In this document: positions 8,158 to 16,714 of the stretch, in pieces
Layout of the letters: each line of letters starts with the position of its first letter
Numbering within the stretch: the first letter of the stretch is position 1
From: Streptacidiphilus anmyonensis
Lineage (GTDB): Bacteria; Actinomycetota; Actinomycetes; Streptomycetales; Streptomycetaceae
Direction: 5' to 3'
Length of the DNA stretch: 36,790 nt
Assembly: GCF_000787855.1 (NCBI RefSeq)
Contig: NZ_BBPQ01000081.1
Span: 1-36,790, forward strand
The notes under the pieces: model-generated
Database searches by the model: none
The model's input: the letters and a program-made list of their open reading frames with translations, nothing else
What the model was told of the DNA's origin: nothing
Program-made: the position numbers and the translations under genes

Positions 8158-8262
8158 CAGGGGCGCGGGGAACTGCGCGAGCAACCACCCTGTGCGACTG
8201 GCCCTGTCCGCTCGGCCCGCCACGTGGGTGGGTGGCTTGTCGCGCAGTTCCCCGCGCCCCTG
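8158..8262. repeat. Large intergenic inverted repeat, GGGGCGCGGGG family (copy 1)
   Basis: Two perfect 23-base arms (8158-8180 and 8240-8262), each with the GGGGCGCGGGGAACTGCGCG core, enclose an inner stem made by CCACCC and GGGTGG. It lies inside the operon between the lipoprotein and MalF-like permease genes. Such a hairpin can act as a partial terminator or an mRNA stabiliser, as REP elements do after malE in E. coli. It shares 16-base blocks with the element at 18561-18738. Similar GGGGCGCGGGGAACTGCGCGA sequences are common between genes in Streptomyces. Confidence 0.8.
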
Positions 8263-8276
8263 GTTGGCGCAACGGC

Positions 8277-9644
8277 TCACTGGGGCCAGGCGGCGTCGAT
8301 GTCGGACGCGGTCTTCTGCACGGACTGGTTCTGCGCGAACCACGCCGTGAAGGACTTCCACTCCTGGCCCGCGCCGATGGCGGCCGGCATCATGTCGGAC
8401 GCGTCGAAGCGGAAGGTCGCCGAGGGATCCGTCAGGTACTTCGCCGAGAGCTGGTCGATCGGGTCGGTGTAGATGGACTGGTCCACGCCCTCGTTCGCCG
8501 AGACCCAGCCGGGCGCCTGCTTGATGCGGCTCTCCGCCCACTCCGTCGTCGACAGGTAGTTCTGCACGGCCTGCACCTCCGGTCGGCTGCTGAACGCCGC
8601 CACGAACTCGCCGCCGCCCTCGACCGGGGTCGGGATGGACGGGTTCACCGAGGGGAGCTTGAAGGCCCAGATGTCCCCGTTCGGGCCGACCTTCGTGCCC
8701 TTGGGCCACTGCGCCTCGTAGAACGAGGCCTGCTGGAGCATCGAGCACTTGCCGGTGAGGATCGGCGCGCCCGCGTCCTGGAAGGTCGTCGAGGCGATCG
8801 ACTGGACGTTGCCGATGCCGCCGTTGACCCAGGCGGGATTGTGCATCCAGTTCTGCACGATGTTCATCGCGTCGATGATCTGCGGGTCGGAGAACTTGAT
8901 CTGGTGGCTGACCCACTTGTCGTAGACGTCACCGCCGTACTTGCCGAGGACGACCTCCTCCAGCCAGTCGGTCGCCGGCCAGCCCGTCGCCGTGCCGGAG
9001 CCGATGCCGCCGCACCACGGCTTGTTCTTGCCCGCCTTGGCGATCTTGTCGCTGAGGGCCATCAGGTCGGACCACGTCGTCGGCACGGTGTAGCCGGCCG
9101 CGGCGAACGCCTTCGGCGAGTACCACACCAGCGACTTCATGTTCGCGCTCATCGGAGCCGCGTAGAAGGTGCCGTCGACCGACCCGTAGGACTTCCAGAT
9201 CGGGCTCCACTTGTTCTCGTTCGTGACCGTCTGCGCCGGCGGCTTGACCACCTTGCCGGTCTTGACCATCTGCTGGAGCAGGCCGGGCTGCGGGATGATC
9301 GCCAGGTCGGGCGCATTGCCGCCGCTGACGCGGACCGGAAGTTGGGACTCGAAGTCGTTGGAGCCCACGTACGAGATCTTGATCCCGGTGCACGAGCTGA
9401 ACTTCGCCCAGGAGCGCTCCAGCGCGTCCGACTCGGGGCTGAGGATGGAGGCGAACATGGTGACCGTCGTGCCCGAGTGGCCCGCGTAGGCCTGGAAGGC
9501 GGCGCAGTCACCGGTCAGAGTAGGCGTGGCGGAGGCGGAACCTCCACCGCTGCTGGAGGAGTTGGAACAGCCCGCGAGCAGGGTGAGCGCGGCGGCCGCC
9601 CCCACCGCGAGGGCGCGGCGTCCGGACAGGGTCGTTCCTTGCAT
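8277..9644 (-). CDS. Carbohydrate ABC transporter substrate-binding lipoprotein
   Basis: A 455-residue solute-binding protein of the MalE/AglE type (SBP_bac_1 fold). Its signal peptide MQGTTLSGRRALAVG is followed by the lipobox LLAGC with Cys26, then a Ser/Gly-rich tether. The mature domain begins near VTMFASILSPESDALERSW and contains the APDLAIIPQPGLLQQM and GKCSMLQQASF segments seen in this family. ATG 9644 has an excellent TTGGAGG six bases upstream, which decides the start. It is the first gene of the sugar importer unit and has its own promoter with a palindromic operator candidate. It has two downstream permeases but no ATPase. The sugar cannot be named; an alpha-glucoside is possible from the operator sequence. 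Confidence 0.87.
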   Translation of the reverse strand: MQGTTLSGRRALAVGAAAALTLLAGCSNSSSSGGGSASATPTLTGDCAAFQAYAGHSGTTVTMFASILSPESDALERSWAKFSSCTGIKISYVGSNDFESQLPVRVSGGNAPDLAIIPQPGLLQQMVKTGKVVKPPAQTVTNENKWSPIWKSYGSVDGTFYAAPMSANMKSLVWYSPKAFAAAGYTVPTTWSDLMALSDKIAKAGKNKPWCGGIGSGTATGWPATDWLEEVVLGKYGGDVYDKWVSHQIKFSDPQIIDAMNIVQNWMHNPAWVNGGIGNVQSIASTTFQDAGAPILTGKCSMLQQASFYEAQWPKGTKVGPNGDIWAFKLPSVNPSIPTPVEGGGEFVAAFSSRPEVQAVQNYLSTTEWAESRIKQAPGWVSANEGVDQSIYTDPIDQLSAKYLTDPSATFRFDASDMMPAAIGAGQEWKSFTAWFAQNQSVQKTASDIDAAWPQ

Positions 9645-9723
9645 TGCGTGCCTCCAAGAGGGTGGACCGGGTGCGCGCCGTGCAGTGAGAGCCGTGCAGT
9701 TGAGCCGTGCTGTGCGTTGGTCG

Positions 9724-9737
9724 TGCAAGGTCTTGCA
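9724..9737. promoter_or_regulatory. Palindromic operator candidate TGCAAG-GT-CTTGCA
   Basis: A perfect 6-2-6 inverted repeat placed over the expected transcription start of the lipoprotein gene, where a repressor would block RNA polymerase. The CTTGCAG half resembles, as I recall, the motif reported at MalR-controlled maltose and amylase promoters in Streptomyces. A LacI-family regulator is therefore a reasonable guess. Confidence 0.45.
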
Positions 9738-9745
9738 GAGACAGG

Positions 9746-9774
9746 ACCATAACCTGACGGCAACATCTGGCCAA
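9746..9774 (-). promoter_or_regulatory. Candidate sigma-70-type promoter of the sugar importer
   Basis: On the minus strand TTGGCC (9774-9769) and TATGGT (9751-9746) are separated by 17 bases and sit just upstream of the palindrome at 9724-9737. Confidence 0.35.
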
Positions 9775-9833
9775 GGGGTCGTGCTGCGTTCAGATCTTGA
9801 CTGCAATCAGATTGTGGCCGCACTCAAGCCGAA

Positions 9834-9859
9834 GGGCCCACGGCTTGCGCCGTGAGCCC
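9834..9859 (-). terminator. Terminator hairpin after the glutamate dehydrogenase gene
   Basis: CACGGC, loop TTGC, GCCGTG, extended by GGGC/GCCC past one mismatch. It lies 35 bases after the stop codon. Confidence 0.6.
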
Positions 9860-9893
9860 CCCGAACGTGTTACCTGTTACTTCCGCCGATCGC

Positions 9894-12800
9894 TCAGCGC
9901 ATCGACCCGGTCCGCAGCAGCGTGCGGATGACCCGCATCGCGACGCTGAGGTTGGCCAGGTCGTACGACTCCGACGTCCTTATGTCGTCGAGCGTGGTCT
10001 TGGCGCGGTTGACCAGCGTCGCGTTGGCCTCGGCCCAGGCCTGGAACCGCTGCTCCGGCGTCGCCCCCGGCTCGCCGTGCCCCAGCAGGTCCGCGGTGAG
10101 CGTGGCGTGGGCCGCGAAGAGGTCCTCGCGGATCGCCGCGCGGGCCATCGACTGCCAGCGGTCCGTACGCGGCAGCTCGATGATCCGGTCCAGCAGCTCG
10201 GTGATCTGCAGGCGCGAGCCGAGGTCGTAGTAGACCTCCGCGACCTCCAGCACGTCGGCGCCGTTCCGGTCGGCCACCTCGATGATGTCGAGCGACGGGA
10301 ACGCCGACGACAGTCCGGCGCACTTGACCGCCAGCTCCTCCGGCACCCCGGCCTCGAGCAGCTCGTCCCGCACGCCCTCGAACCACTCCAGGTCCGAGCC
10401 GCGGACCAGCTCCGGCACCTTGCTCCAGACCAGGTTGGCCCGCTCGCGGAAGACCGCGATGGTCTCGGCGATGTCGAGCGGCTGGCGCCGGTTGTTGAGC
10501 AGCCAGCGGGTGGCGCGCTCGACCAGGCGGCGGGCGTGCAGGCGCATCCGCGTCTGGATCTCGGCCGACACCTTGTTGTCCAGCGCCTCGATGGCCTGCC
10601 AGATGCCCTTGAGGTCGAAGATCGCGCGGGCCGCGGTGTGCGAGCGCACGACCTCCTCGTAGGTGGCGCCCGTCTCCTCGCGCAGGCGGAAGGCGAAGGT
10701 CATGCCGCCGCGGTTGATGGTCTCGTTGACCACGACCGTGGTGATGATCTCCCGGCGCAGCGCGTGCGCGTCGATCTGGCTCTCGAACTTCTCCTGGAGC
10801 TGCGGCGGGAAGTACCGGTGCAGCTTGCCGCGCAGGTACGGGTCGTCCGGCAGGTCCGAGGCGAGGATCTCGTCGGCCAGGGTGATCTTCGTGTAGGCGA
10901 GGAGCACCGCCAGCTCGGGCTGGGTCAGGCCGCGCCCGGCCGCCGCGCGCTCGCGCATCTGCGGGCCGGACGGCAGGAACTCCAGCGCCCGGTTGAGGTG
11001 GCCCTCGCTGACGAGCCTGCGCATCAGGCGCTGGTGCACGTTGACCATGCTGGGCGCCTGGGCGACCGCGTTGGCCAGCGCCACGTTCTGCGCGTAGTTG
11101 TTCACCAGGACCTGCGAGCCGACCTCGTCGGTCATCTCGGCCAGCAGCGCGTTGCGCTGCTTGACCGTCATGTCGCCGTCGGTCACCACCTGGTTGAGCA
11201 GGATCTTGATGTTGACCTCGTGGTCCGAGGTGTCCACGCCCGCCGAGTTGTCGATGGCGTCGGTGTTGACCTTGCCGCCGGCGCCGCTGTTGCCCAGGGT
11301 CGCGAACTCGATCCGGCCGAGCTGGGTCGCGCCCAGGTTGCCGCCCTCGCCGAAGACCTTGACCCGCAGCTCGCCGCCGTTGACGCGGATCGCGTCGTTG
11401 GCCTTGTCGCCGACCTCGGTGTTGTTCTCCGACGCGGCCTTGACGTAGGTGCCGATGCCGCCGTTCCACAGCAGGTCGACCGGCGAGAGCAGGATCGCCT
11501 TCATCAGCTCGGCCGGGGTCAGCCGGGAGACGCCCGCCTCGATGCCCAGCGCCTCGCGCATCTGCGGGGTGATGCTGATCGACTTGGCGCTGCGCGGGAA
11601 GACGCCGCCACCGGCCGAGACCAGCTCGGTGTTGTAGTCCTCCCAGGAGCTGCGCGGCAGGTCGAACATCCGCTTGCGCTCGGCGAAGGAGGTCGCCGCG
11701 TCCGGGTTCGGGTCCACGAAGATGTGGCGGTGGTCGAAGGCGGCCACCAGACGGATGTGCTCGCTCAGCAGCATGCCGTTGCCGAAGACGTCACCGGACA
11801 TGTCGCCGATGCCGACGACCGTGAAGTCCTCGTTCTGGGTGTCGTGGCCCAGCTCGCGGAAGTGGCGCTTGACCGACTCCCACGCGCCGCGGGCGGTGAT
11901 GCCCATGCCCTTGTGGTCGTAGCCGGCCGAGCCGCCGGAGGCGAAGGCGTCGCCCAGCCAGAAGCCGTAGTCGTTCGCCACGCCGTTGGCGATGTCGGAG
12001 AAGGTCGCGGTGCCCTTGTCGGCGGCGACCACCAGGTAGGTGTCGTCACCGTCGTGGCGGACCACGTCCTTGGGCGGCACGACCTCGCCGGCGACCAGGT
12101 TGTCGGTGATGTCGAGCAGACCGGAGATGAAGGTCTTGTAGGAGGAGATGCCCTCGTCCAGCCAGGCCTGGCGGTCCGCCTGCGGGTCCGGCAGCTGCTT
12201 GGCGAAGAAGCCGCCCTTGGAGCCGACCGGCACGATGACGGTGTTCTTCACCATCTGCGCCTTGACCAGGCCGAGGATCTCGGTGCGGAAGTCCTCACGG
12301 CGGTCGGACCAGCGCAGACCGCCTCGGGCCACCTTGCCGAAGCGCAGGTGCACACCCTCGACCTGCGGCGAGTAGACCCAGATCTCGTAGGCGGGGCGCG
12401 GGGCCGGCAGGTCCGGGATGGCCTGCGGGTCGAACTTCATCGACACGTAGGCGTGCGGCTCGCCGCTCTCGTCGCGCTGGAAGAAGTTGGTGCGCAGGGT
12501 GGCCCGGATCAGCGACAGGAAGGAGCGCAGGATGCGGTCCTCGTCGAGGCTGACGACCTGGTCGAGCGCGAAGTCCAGCTCCTCCAGCAGGCCCTCGGTC
12601 AGCTCGGCGGCGCTGTGCGTGTGCGCAGGCGACAGCCGGGCCTCGAAGAGGTTCACCAGCAGGCGGGTGACGTGGACGTTGCCCAGGAGCGCGTCCTCCA
12701 TGTAGTCCTGCGAGAAGGCCACACCGGCCTGGCGCAGGTACTTGGCGTAGGCGCGCAGCACCATGGCCTGACGCCAGGTCAGGGCGGAACGCAGCACCAG

Positions 12801-14780
12801 GGAGTTGAAGCCGTCGTTCTCGGCCTTGCCGGTCCAGACGGCGGCGAAGGTCTCCTGGAAGCGCTCGCGGCTCTCGTCGGTGATGGTGTCGGCGACCTCG
12901 GGGCGCAGCTTCAGGCCGAAGTCGTAGACCCAGGCGACCGTGCCGTCGGTGCGGCGCAGCTCGTAGGGGTGCTCGTCGAGCACCTCGACGCCCAGGCGGG
13001 ACAGGACCGGCAGCACCTCGGTGAGGGAGACCGAGCCGCCCTCCCAGTAGATCTTGAAGCGGCGCTCGTCGCTCTCGGCGTCGACCGGCTGGTAGAGGTT
13101 CAGCCGGAAGTCGCCGGCGCCGCTGAGCGACTCCAGCTGGCGCAGGTCGGCGACGCCGGTGGCCGGGGTGAAGTCGGCGCGGTAGCCGTCGGGGAAGGCG
13201 TTGTTGTAGCGGCGCGACGCCTCGGCGGCGCGCTCCTCGCCGCACTCGCGGACCAGCACCTCGTTGAAGCCGTCCGCCCAGGAGCGGGCGGTCTCGGCCA
13301 GCTTGGCCTCCAGCCGCTCGACGTCCTGCTCGGTCAGGTGCGGCAGCTCGGTGCCGGCCGGAACGCGGATGACGAAGTGCAGGCGGGCCAGGACCGACTC
13401 GGTGTTCCACGCGGTGTAGTCGATCGCGGAGCCGCCGAGCTCCTGCATCAGCTGGTCCATCAGACGCAGCCGGACGCGGGTGGTGTAGCGGTCACGCGGC
13501 AGGTAGACCAGCGCGGAGAAGTAGCGGCCGTACTCGTCCTGACGCAGGAACAGGCGCAGCTTGCGGCGCTCCTGGAGGTACAGCACCGAGTGGGCGATGG
13601 AGAGCAGCTCGTCGACCGGGGTCTGGAAGAGCTCGTCGCGCGGGTAGGTCTCCAGGATCTGGACCAGGTCGCGGCCGTCGTGGCTCTCGGCGCTGAAGCC
13701 CGACGCGTCCAGCACCTCCTTCACCTTGCGGCGGGCGACCGGGACCCGGTTGACCGACTCGGTGTAGGCGGCGGCGGACAGCAGGCCGAGGAAGCGGCGC
13801 TCGCCGATGACGTTGCCCTCGGCGTCGAACTTCTTGATGCCGACGTAGTCCAGGTACGAGGGGCGGTGCACGGTGGCGCGGCTGTTGGCCTTGGTCAGCA
13901 CCAGCAGCTTCTTCTCGCGGGCCTTGGCGCGGGCCGGCGCGGTCAGGCGGCCGAAGGAGGAGGAGTCGCCGGCCTTCGGGTCGGAGCGCAGGATGCCGAG
14001 GCCGGTGCCGGCGACGGCGTGCAGCGCGTCCTCGCCGTCCGGGGTCTGCACCAGGTCGTACTCGCGGTAGCCGAGGAAGGTGAAGTGGTCGTCGGCGAGC
14101 CAGCGCAGCAGGTCCCAGGTCTCCGCGACCTCCTGCTCGCCGAGGCCGGCCGGCGGGGCTTCGCGCAGCTCGTCGGAGAGGCGCAGCGCGGACTCGCGCA
14201 TCTTGCCCCAGTCCTCGACGACCTCGCGCACGTCGCCGAGGACGCGGCGCAGGTCGGACTCGATGGCGCGCAGGTCGTCGCGGTCGGTCTCGCGGTCGAT
14301 CTCGATGTGCATCCAGGACTCGACCAGCGAGTCGGCGGGACGCTTCTTGTCGCAGGCGTCCATGTCGAGGATCTCGATGAGCTTGCCGGTGATGTCGCGG
14401 CGGACGACCATCTGCGGGTGGATCACCACGTGGATGCCGCGGTCCTGGCGGGTCAGCTCGTTGGTGACCGAGTCGACCAGGAAGGGCATGTCGTCGGTGA
14501 CGATCTCCACCACGGTGTGACCGCAGGACCAGCTGTTCTCCTCGACGGTCGGGGTGTAGACCCGGACCTCGACGGCGCCCTGCGGGCGCTTGCCGGCGAG
14601 TCGGTGGTGGGAGGCCGCCGCACCGTAGACGTCGACCGGGTCGCGGTCGAGGAGGTCCTCGGGGGCCGTGTGCAGGTAGTAGTGCTTCAGGTACGAGGCA
14701 AGGGCGCCTTTGCCGAGCGCCTCCCCCTGAGCCGCCTTGCTGAGCAGTTCGGCCTTAGCTGCGTCCAGCTGGGTCTGCAT
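9894..14780 (-). CDS. gdhB: NAD-specific glutamate dehydrogenase, large (180-kDa class)
   Basis: A 1628-residue cytoplasmic enzyme that oxidatively deaminates L-glutamate to 2-oxoglutarate and ammonium with NAD. Length and sequence fit the GDH-180 family, first described in S. clavuligerus (usually about 1650 residues). A long N-terminal half with ACT-like regions includes the DMPFLVDSVTNEL segment. The catalytic part follows, with segments such as RWSDRREDFRTE, VIVPVGSKGGFF, YDHKGMGITARGAWE and GIGDMSGDVFGNGMLL; the glycine-rich stretches belong to the dinucleotide-binding fold. A long helical C-terminal domain ends in TLLRTGSMR. ATG 14780 is chosen for CAGGAG ten bases upstream and for homology beginning there. 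It is downstream of the glutamate-semialdehyde dehydrogenase gene on the same strand, consistent with glutamate or proline catabolism. The symbol is given by family habit only. Confidence 0.93.
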   Translation of the reverse strand: MQTQLDAAKAELLSKAAQGEALGKGALASYLKHYYLHTAPEDLLDRDPVDVYGAAASHHRLAGKRPQGAVEVRVYTPTVEENSWSCGHTVVEIVTDDMPFLVDSVTNELTRQDRGIHVVIHPQMVVRRDITGKLIEILDMDACDKKRPADSLVESWMHIEIDRETDRDDLRAIESDLRRVLGDVREVVEDWGKMRESALRLSDELREAPPAGLGEQEVAETWDLLRWLADDHFTFLGYREYDLVQTPDGEDALHAVAGTGLGILRSDPKAGDSSSFGRLTAPARAKAREKKLLVLTKANSRATVHRPSYLDYVGIKKFDAEGNVIGERRFLGLLSAAAYTESVNRVPVARRKVKEVLDASGFSAESHDGRDLVQILETYPRDELFQTPVDELLSIAHSVLYLQERRKLRLFLRQDEYGRYFSALVYLPRDRYTTRVRLRLMDQLMQELGGSAIDYTAWNTESVLARLHFVIRVPAGTELPHLTEQDVERLEAKLAETARSWADGFNEVLVRECGEERAAEASRRYNNAFPDGYRADFTPATGVADLRQLESLSGAGDFRLNLYQPVDAESDERRFKIYWEGGSVSLTEVLPVLSRLGVEVLDEHPYELRRTDGTVAWVYDFGLKLRPEVADTITDESRERFQETFAAVWTGKAENDGFNSLVLRSALTWRQAMVLRAYAKYLRQAGVAFSQDYMEDALLGNVHVTRLLVNLFEARLSPAHTHSAAELTEGLLEELDFALDQVVSLDEDRILRSFLSLIRATLRTNFFQRDESGEPHAYVSMKFDPQAIPDLPAPRPAYEIWVYSPQVEGVHLRFGKVARGGLRWSDRREDFRTEILGLVKAQMVKNTVIVPVGSKGGFFAKQLPDPQADRQAWLDEGISSYKTFISGLLDITDNLVAGEVVPPKDVVRHDGDDTYLVVAADKGTATFSDIANGVANDYGFWLGDAFASGGSAGYDHKGMGITARGAWESVKRHFRELGHDTQNEDFTVVGIGDMSGDVFGNGMLLSEHIRLVAAFDHRHIFVDPNPDAATSFAERKRMFDLPRSSWEDYNTELVSAGGGVFPRSAKSISITPQMREALGIEAGVSRLTPAELMKAILLSPVDLLWNGGIGTYVKAASENNTEVGDKANDAIRVNGGELRVKVFGEGGNLGATQLGRIEFATLGNSGAGGKVNTDAIDNSAGVDTSDHEVNIKILLNQVVTDGDMTVKQRNALLAEMTDEVGSQVLVNNYAQNVALANAVAQAPSMVNVHQRLMRRLVSEGHLNRALEFLPSGPQMRERAAAGRGLTQPELAVLLAYTKITLADEILASDLPDDPYLRGKLHRYFPPQLQEKFESQIDAHALRREIITTVVVNETINRGGMTFAFRLREETGATYEEVVRSHTAARAIFDLKGIWQAIEALDNKVSAEIQTRMRLHARRLVERATRWLLNNRRQPLDIAETIAVFRERANLVWSKVPELVRGSDLEWFEGVRDELLEAGVPEELAVKCAGLSSAFPSLDIIEVADRNGADVLEVAEVYYDLGSRLQITELLDRIIELPRTDRWQSMARAAIREDLFAAHATLTADLLGHGEPGATPEQRFQAWAEANATLVNRAKTTLDDIRTSESYDLANLSVAMRVIRTLLRTGSMR

Positions 14781-14927
14781 GACTATCTGGCTCCTGTCGC
14801 GCGCCGTTGCGTGACCTGGTGGGTGCGGTTGCATGGATCTGCATGGAGTTGCGCATGATCCACCTGGTCTGTCCCTATCCTCCCTCATTGCGAGGGATGG
14901 TCGGTCCGGCCCCGGTGGTTCCGGTCG

Positions 14928-14956
14928 AGCCTAACTTGGGTAGGAGACCGTGTCCC
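14928..14956 (-). promoter_or_regulatory. Possible promoter of the glutamate dehydrogenase gene
   Basis: On the minus strand GGGACA (14956-14951) and TAGGCT (14933-14928) are 17 bases apart, about 150 bases before the start codon. The -35 is poor. Confidence 0.25.
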
Positions 14957-15051
14957 GGGCCGATTCGGTGCACTGCGTCAGGATCTTTGGTACCGGCTGT
15001 ACGACTTGTCCAAGGGGAATACCCTGTTCCTTCACTCGAGCCCCGGAGCCT

Positions 15052-16707
15052 TCACCCCATGTGGGGATAGCGGTGGTCGGTCGGGGGCAGGAACGTCTCC
15101 TTGATCGAACGCGTGGACGTCCACCGCAGCAGGTTCTGCACGGCGCCCGCCTTGTCGTTCGTCCCCGAGGCCCGGCCCCCGCCGAAGGGCTGCTGCCCGA
15201 CGACCGCGCCGGTCGGCTTGTCGTTGACGTAGAAGTTGCCCGCGGCGAACCGCAGCCGGTCGGTGGCCCGTGCGATCGCGGCACGGTCCTGGGCGACGAC
15301 CGCGCCGGTCAGCGCGTAGGGCGCGGTGTCGTCGACCAGGTCCAGGGTCTGCTCCCACCGCGCGTCGTCGTAGACGTGGACGGCGAGCACCGGGCCGAAC
15401 AGCTCGGTGGAGAAGATCTCCTGCCGCGGATCGGTCCCGGTCACCACGGTGGGCTCGACGAAGTATCCGATGGCGTCGTCGCTGTGCCCGCCGACGACGA
15501 TGTCCAGGCTGTGCACGTCCCGGGCGCGGGCGATCGCGCGGACGTTCCTGGCATAGGCACGCTCGTCGATCAGCGCCCCCATGAAGTTGGACAGATCGGA
15601 CACATCGCCGACGGGCAGGGCCCGTACCTCGTCGAGGAACTCGCCCTTCATCGCCTGCCAGACGCTGCGCGGGACGTACGCGCGGGACGCCGCCGAGCAC
15701 TTCTGGCCCTGGTACTCGAAGGCGCCCCGGATCAGCGCCGTCCGCAGCACCGCCGGATCCGCGCTCGGATGGGCGAGGACGAAGTCCTTGCCGCCGGTCT
15801 CGCCGACCAGGCGCGGGTAGCTCGCATAGCGGCCGATGTTCTGCCCCACCCGCCCCCACAGCGCCTGGAACGTCGCGGTCGAGCCGGTGAAGTGGATCCC
15901 GGCCAGGGCGCGGTGCGTCAGCGCCACCTCCGAGACCGCCCGCCCGTCCCCGGTCACCATGTTGATCACCCCGGGCGGCAGGCCCGCGGCCTCCAGCACC
16001 CGCATCACGTACCAGGCCGAGAGCGTCTGCGTCGGCGACGGCTTCCACACCACCGTGTTGCCCATCAGCGCCGGGGCGGTCGGCAGGTTGCCCGCGATGG
16101 CGGTGAAGTTGAACGGCGTGATCGCGCAGACGAAGCCCTCCAGCGGACGGTGGTCCGCCCGGTTCCACACCCCGGGGCCGCTGACCGGCTGCTCGGCCAG
16201 GATCCGACGGGCGAAGTGCACGTTCCAGCGCCAGAAGTCCACCAGCTCGCAGGGCGCGTCGATCTCGGCCTGCTGCGCCGTCTTGGACTGCCCGAGCATC
16301 GTCGCCGCGGCGACCGTCTCCCGGTACGGACCGGCCAGCAGCTCCGCCGCCTTGAGGAAGACCGCCGCCCGGTCGTCGAACGAGAGCGCGCGCCAGGCCG
16401 GGGCGGCCTTCAGCGCCGCCTCCACCGCCTGCCCCACGTCCTCGGCCGTGGCGTTCCCGAGCACACCCAGCCGCGCCGAGTGATGGTGCGGCTGCACGAC
16501 GTCGATCCGCTCGCCGCCGCCCAGGCGCTGGGCGCCGCCGACCGTCATCGTCAGCGGCGCGTCCGTGGCCTTGGCCAGCTCCGCCAGCCGCGCCTCCAGC
16601 CGGACCCGCTCGGGACTGCCGGGGCCGTAGGAGTGGACCGGTTCGTTCAGCGGCTCCGGAACGCGGGTGATCCCGTCGATTCGGCCGGGTCCGTCCATTT
16701 CTGACAT
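15052..16707 (-). CDS. pruA: L-glutamate gamma-semialdehyde (P5C) dehydrogenase
   Basis: A 551-residue aldehyde dehydrogenase of the P5C type, which oxidises glutamate semialdehyde from proline or arginine breakdown to glutamate with NAD. Visible features: the substrate and cofactor segment CAITPFNFTAIAGNLP (about 194-209), IHFTGS (271-276), general base Glu303 in LVGETGGKD, catalytic Cys337 in GQKCSAASR, and ELFGPVL near the C-terminus. Length matches the roughly 540-residue monofunctional family, so it is not a PutA fusion. The start at 16707 lies 7 bases after the stop of the HAD gene; no clear ribosome binding site is seen, which suggests coupling. An ATG three codons later is possible. 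No proline dehydrogenase gene lies in the window. Confidence 0.92.
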   Translation of the reverse strand: MSEMDGPGRIDGITRVPEPLNEPVHSYGPGSPERVRLEARLAELAKATDAPLTMTVGGAQRLGGGERIDVVQPHHHSARLGVLGNATAEDVGQAVEAALKAAPAWRALSFDDRAAVFLKAAELLAGPYRETVAAATMLGQSKTAQQAEIDAPCELVDFWRWNVHFARRILAEQPVSGPGVWNRADHRPLEGFVCAITPFNFTAIAGNLPTAPALMGNTVVWKPSPTQTLSAWYVMRVLEAAGLPPGVINMVTGDGRAVSEVALTHRALAGIHFTGSTATFQALWGRVGQNIGRYASYPRLVGETGGKDFVLAHPSADPAVLRTALIRGAFEYQGQKCSAASRAYVPRSVWQAMKGEFLDEVRALPVGDVSDLSNFMGALIDERAYARNVRAIARARDVHSLDIVVGGHSDDAIGYFVEPTVVTGTDPRQEIFSTELFGPVLAVHVYDDARWEQTLDLVDDTAPYALTGAVVAQDRAAIARATDRLRFAAGNFYVNDKPTGAVVGQQPFGGGRASGTNDKAGAVQNLLRWTSTRSIKETFLPPTDHRYPHMG

Positions 16708-16714
16708 AGAGTCA

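Noticed and set aside
14755-14856. A 33-codon upstream reading frame overlapping the glutamate dehydrogenase start
   Set aside because: It starts at an ATG with AGGTGG only three bases away, has no amino-acid bias typical of a leader peptide, and no conservation can be tested here.
9852-14858. A 1668-codon open frame on the plus strand opposite the glutamate dehydrogenase gene
   Set aside because: It mirrors the codon bias of the real gene; the translation is rich in repeated low-complexity Arg, Val, Gly and Leu and has no recognisable domain. Long antisense frames are normal in high-GC genomes.
14807-15070. A small plus-strand gene between pruA and the glutamate dehydrogenase gene
   Set aside because: There is no ribosome binding site and no recognisable sequence; it crosses the end of pruA.
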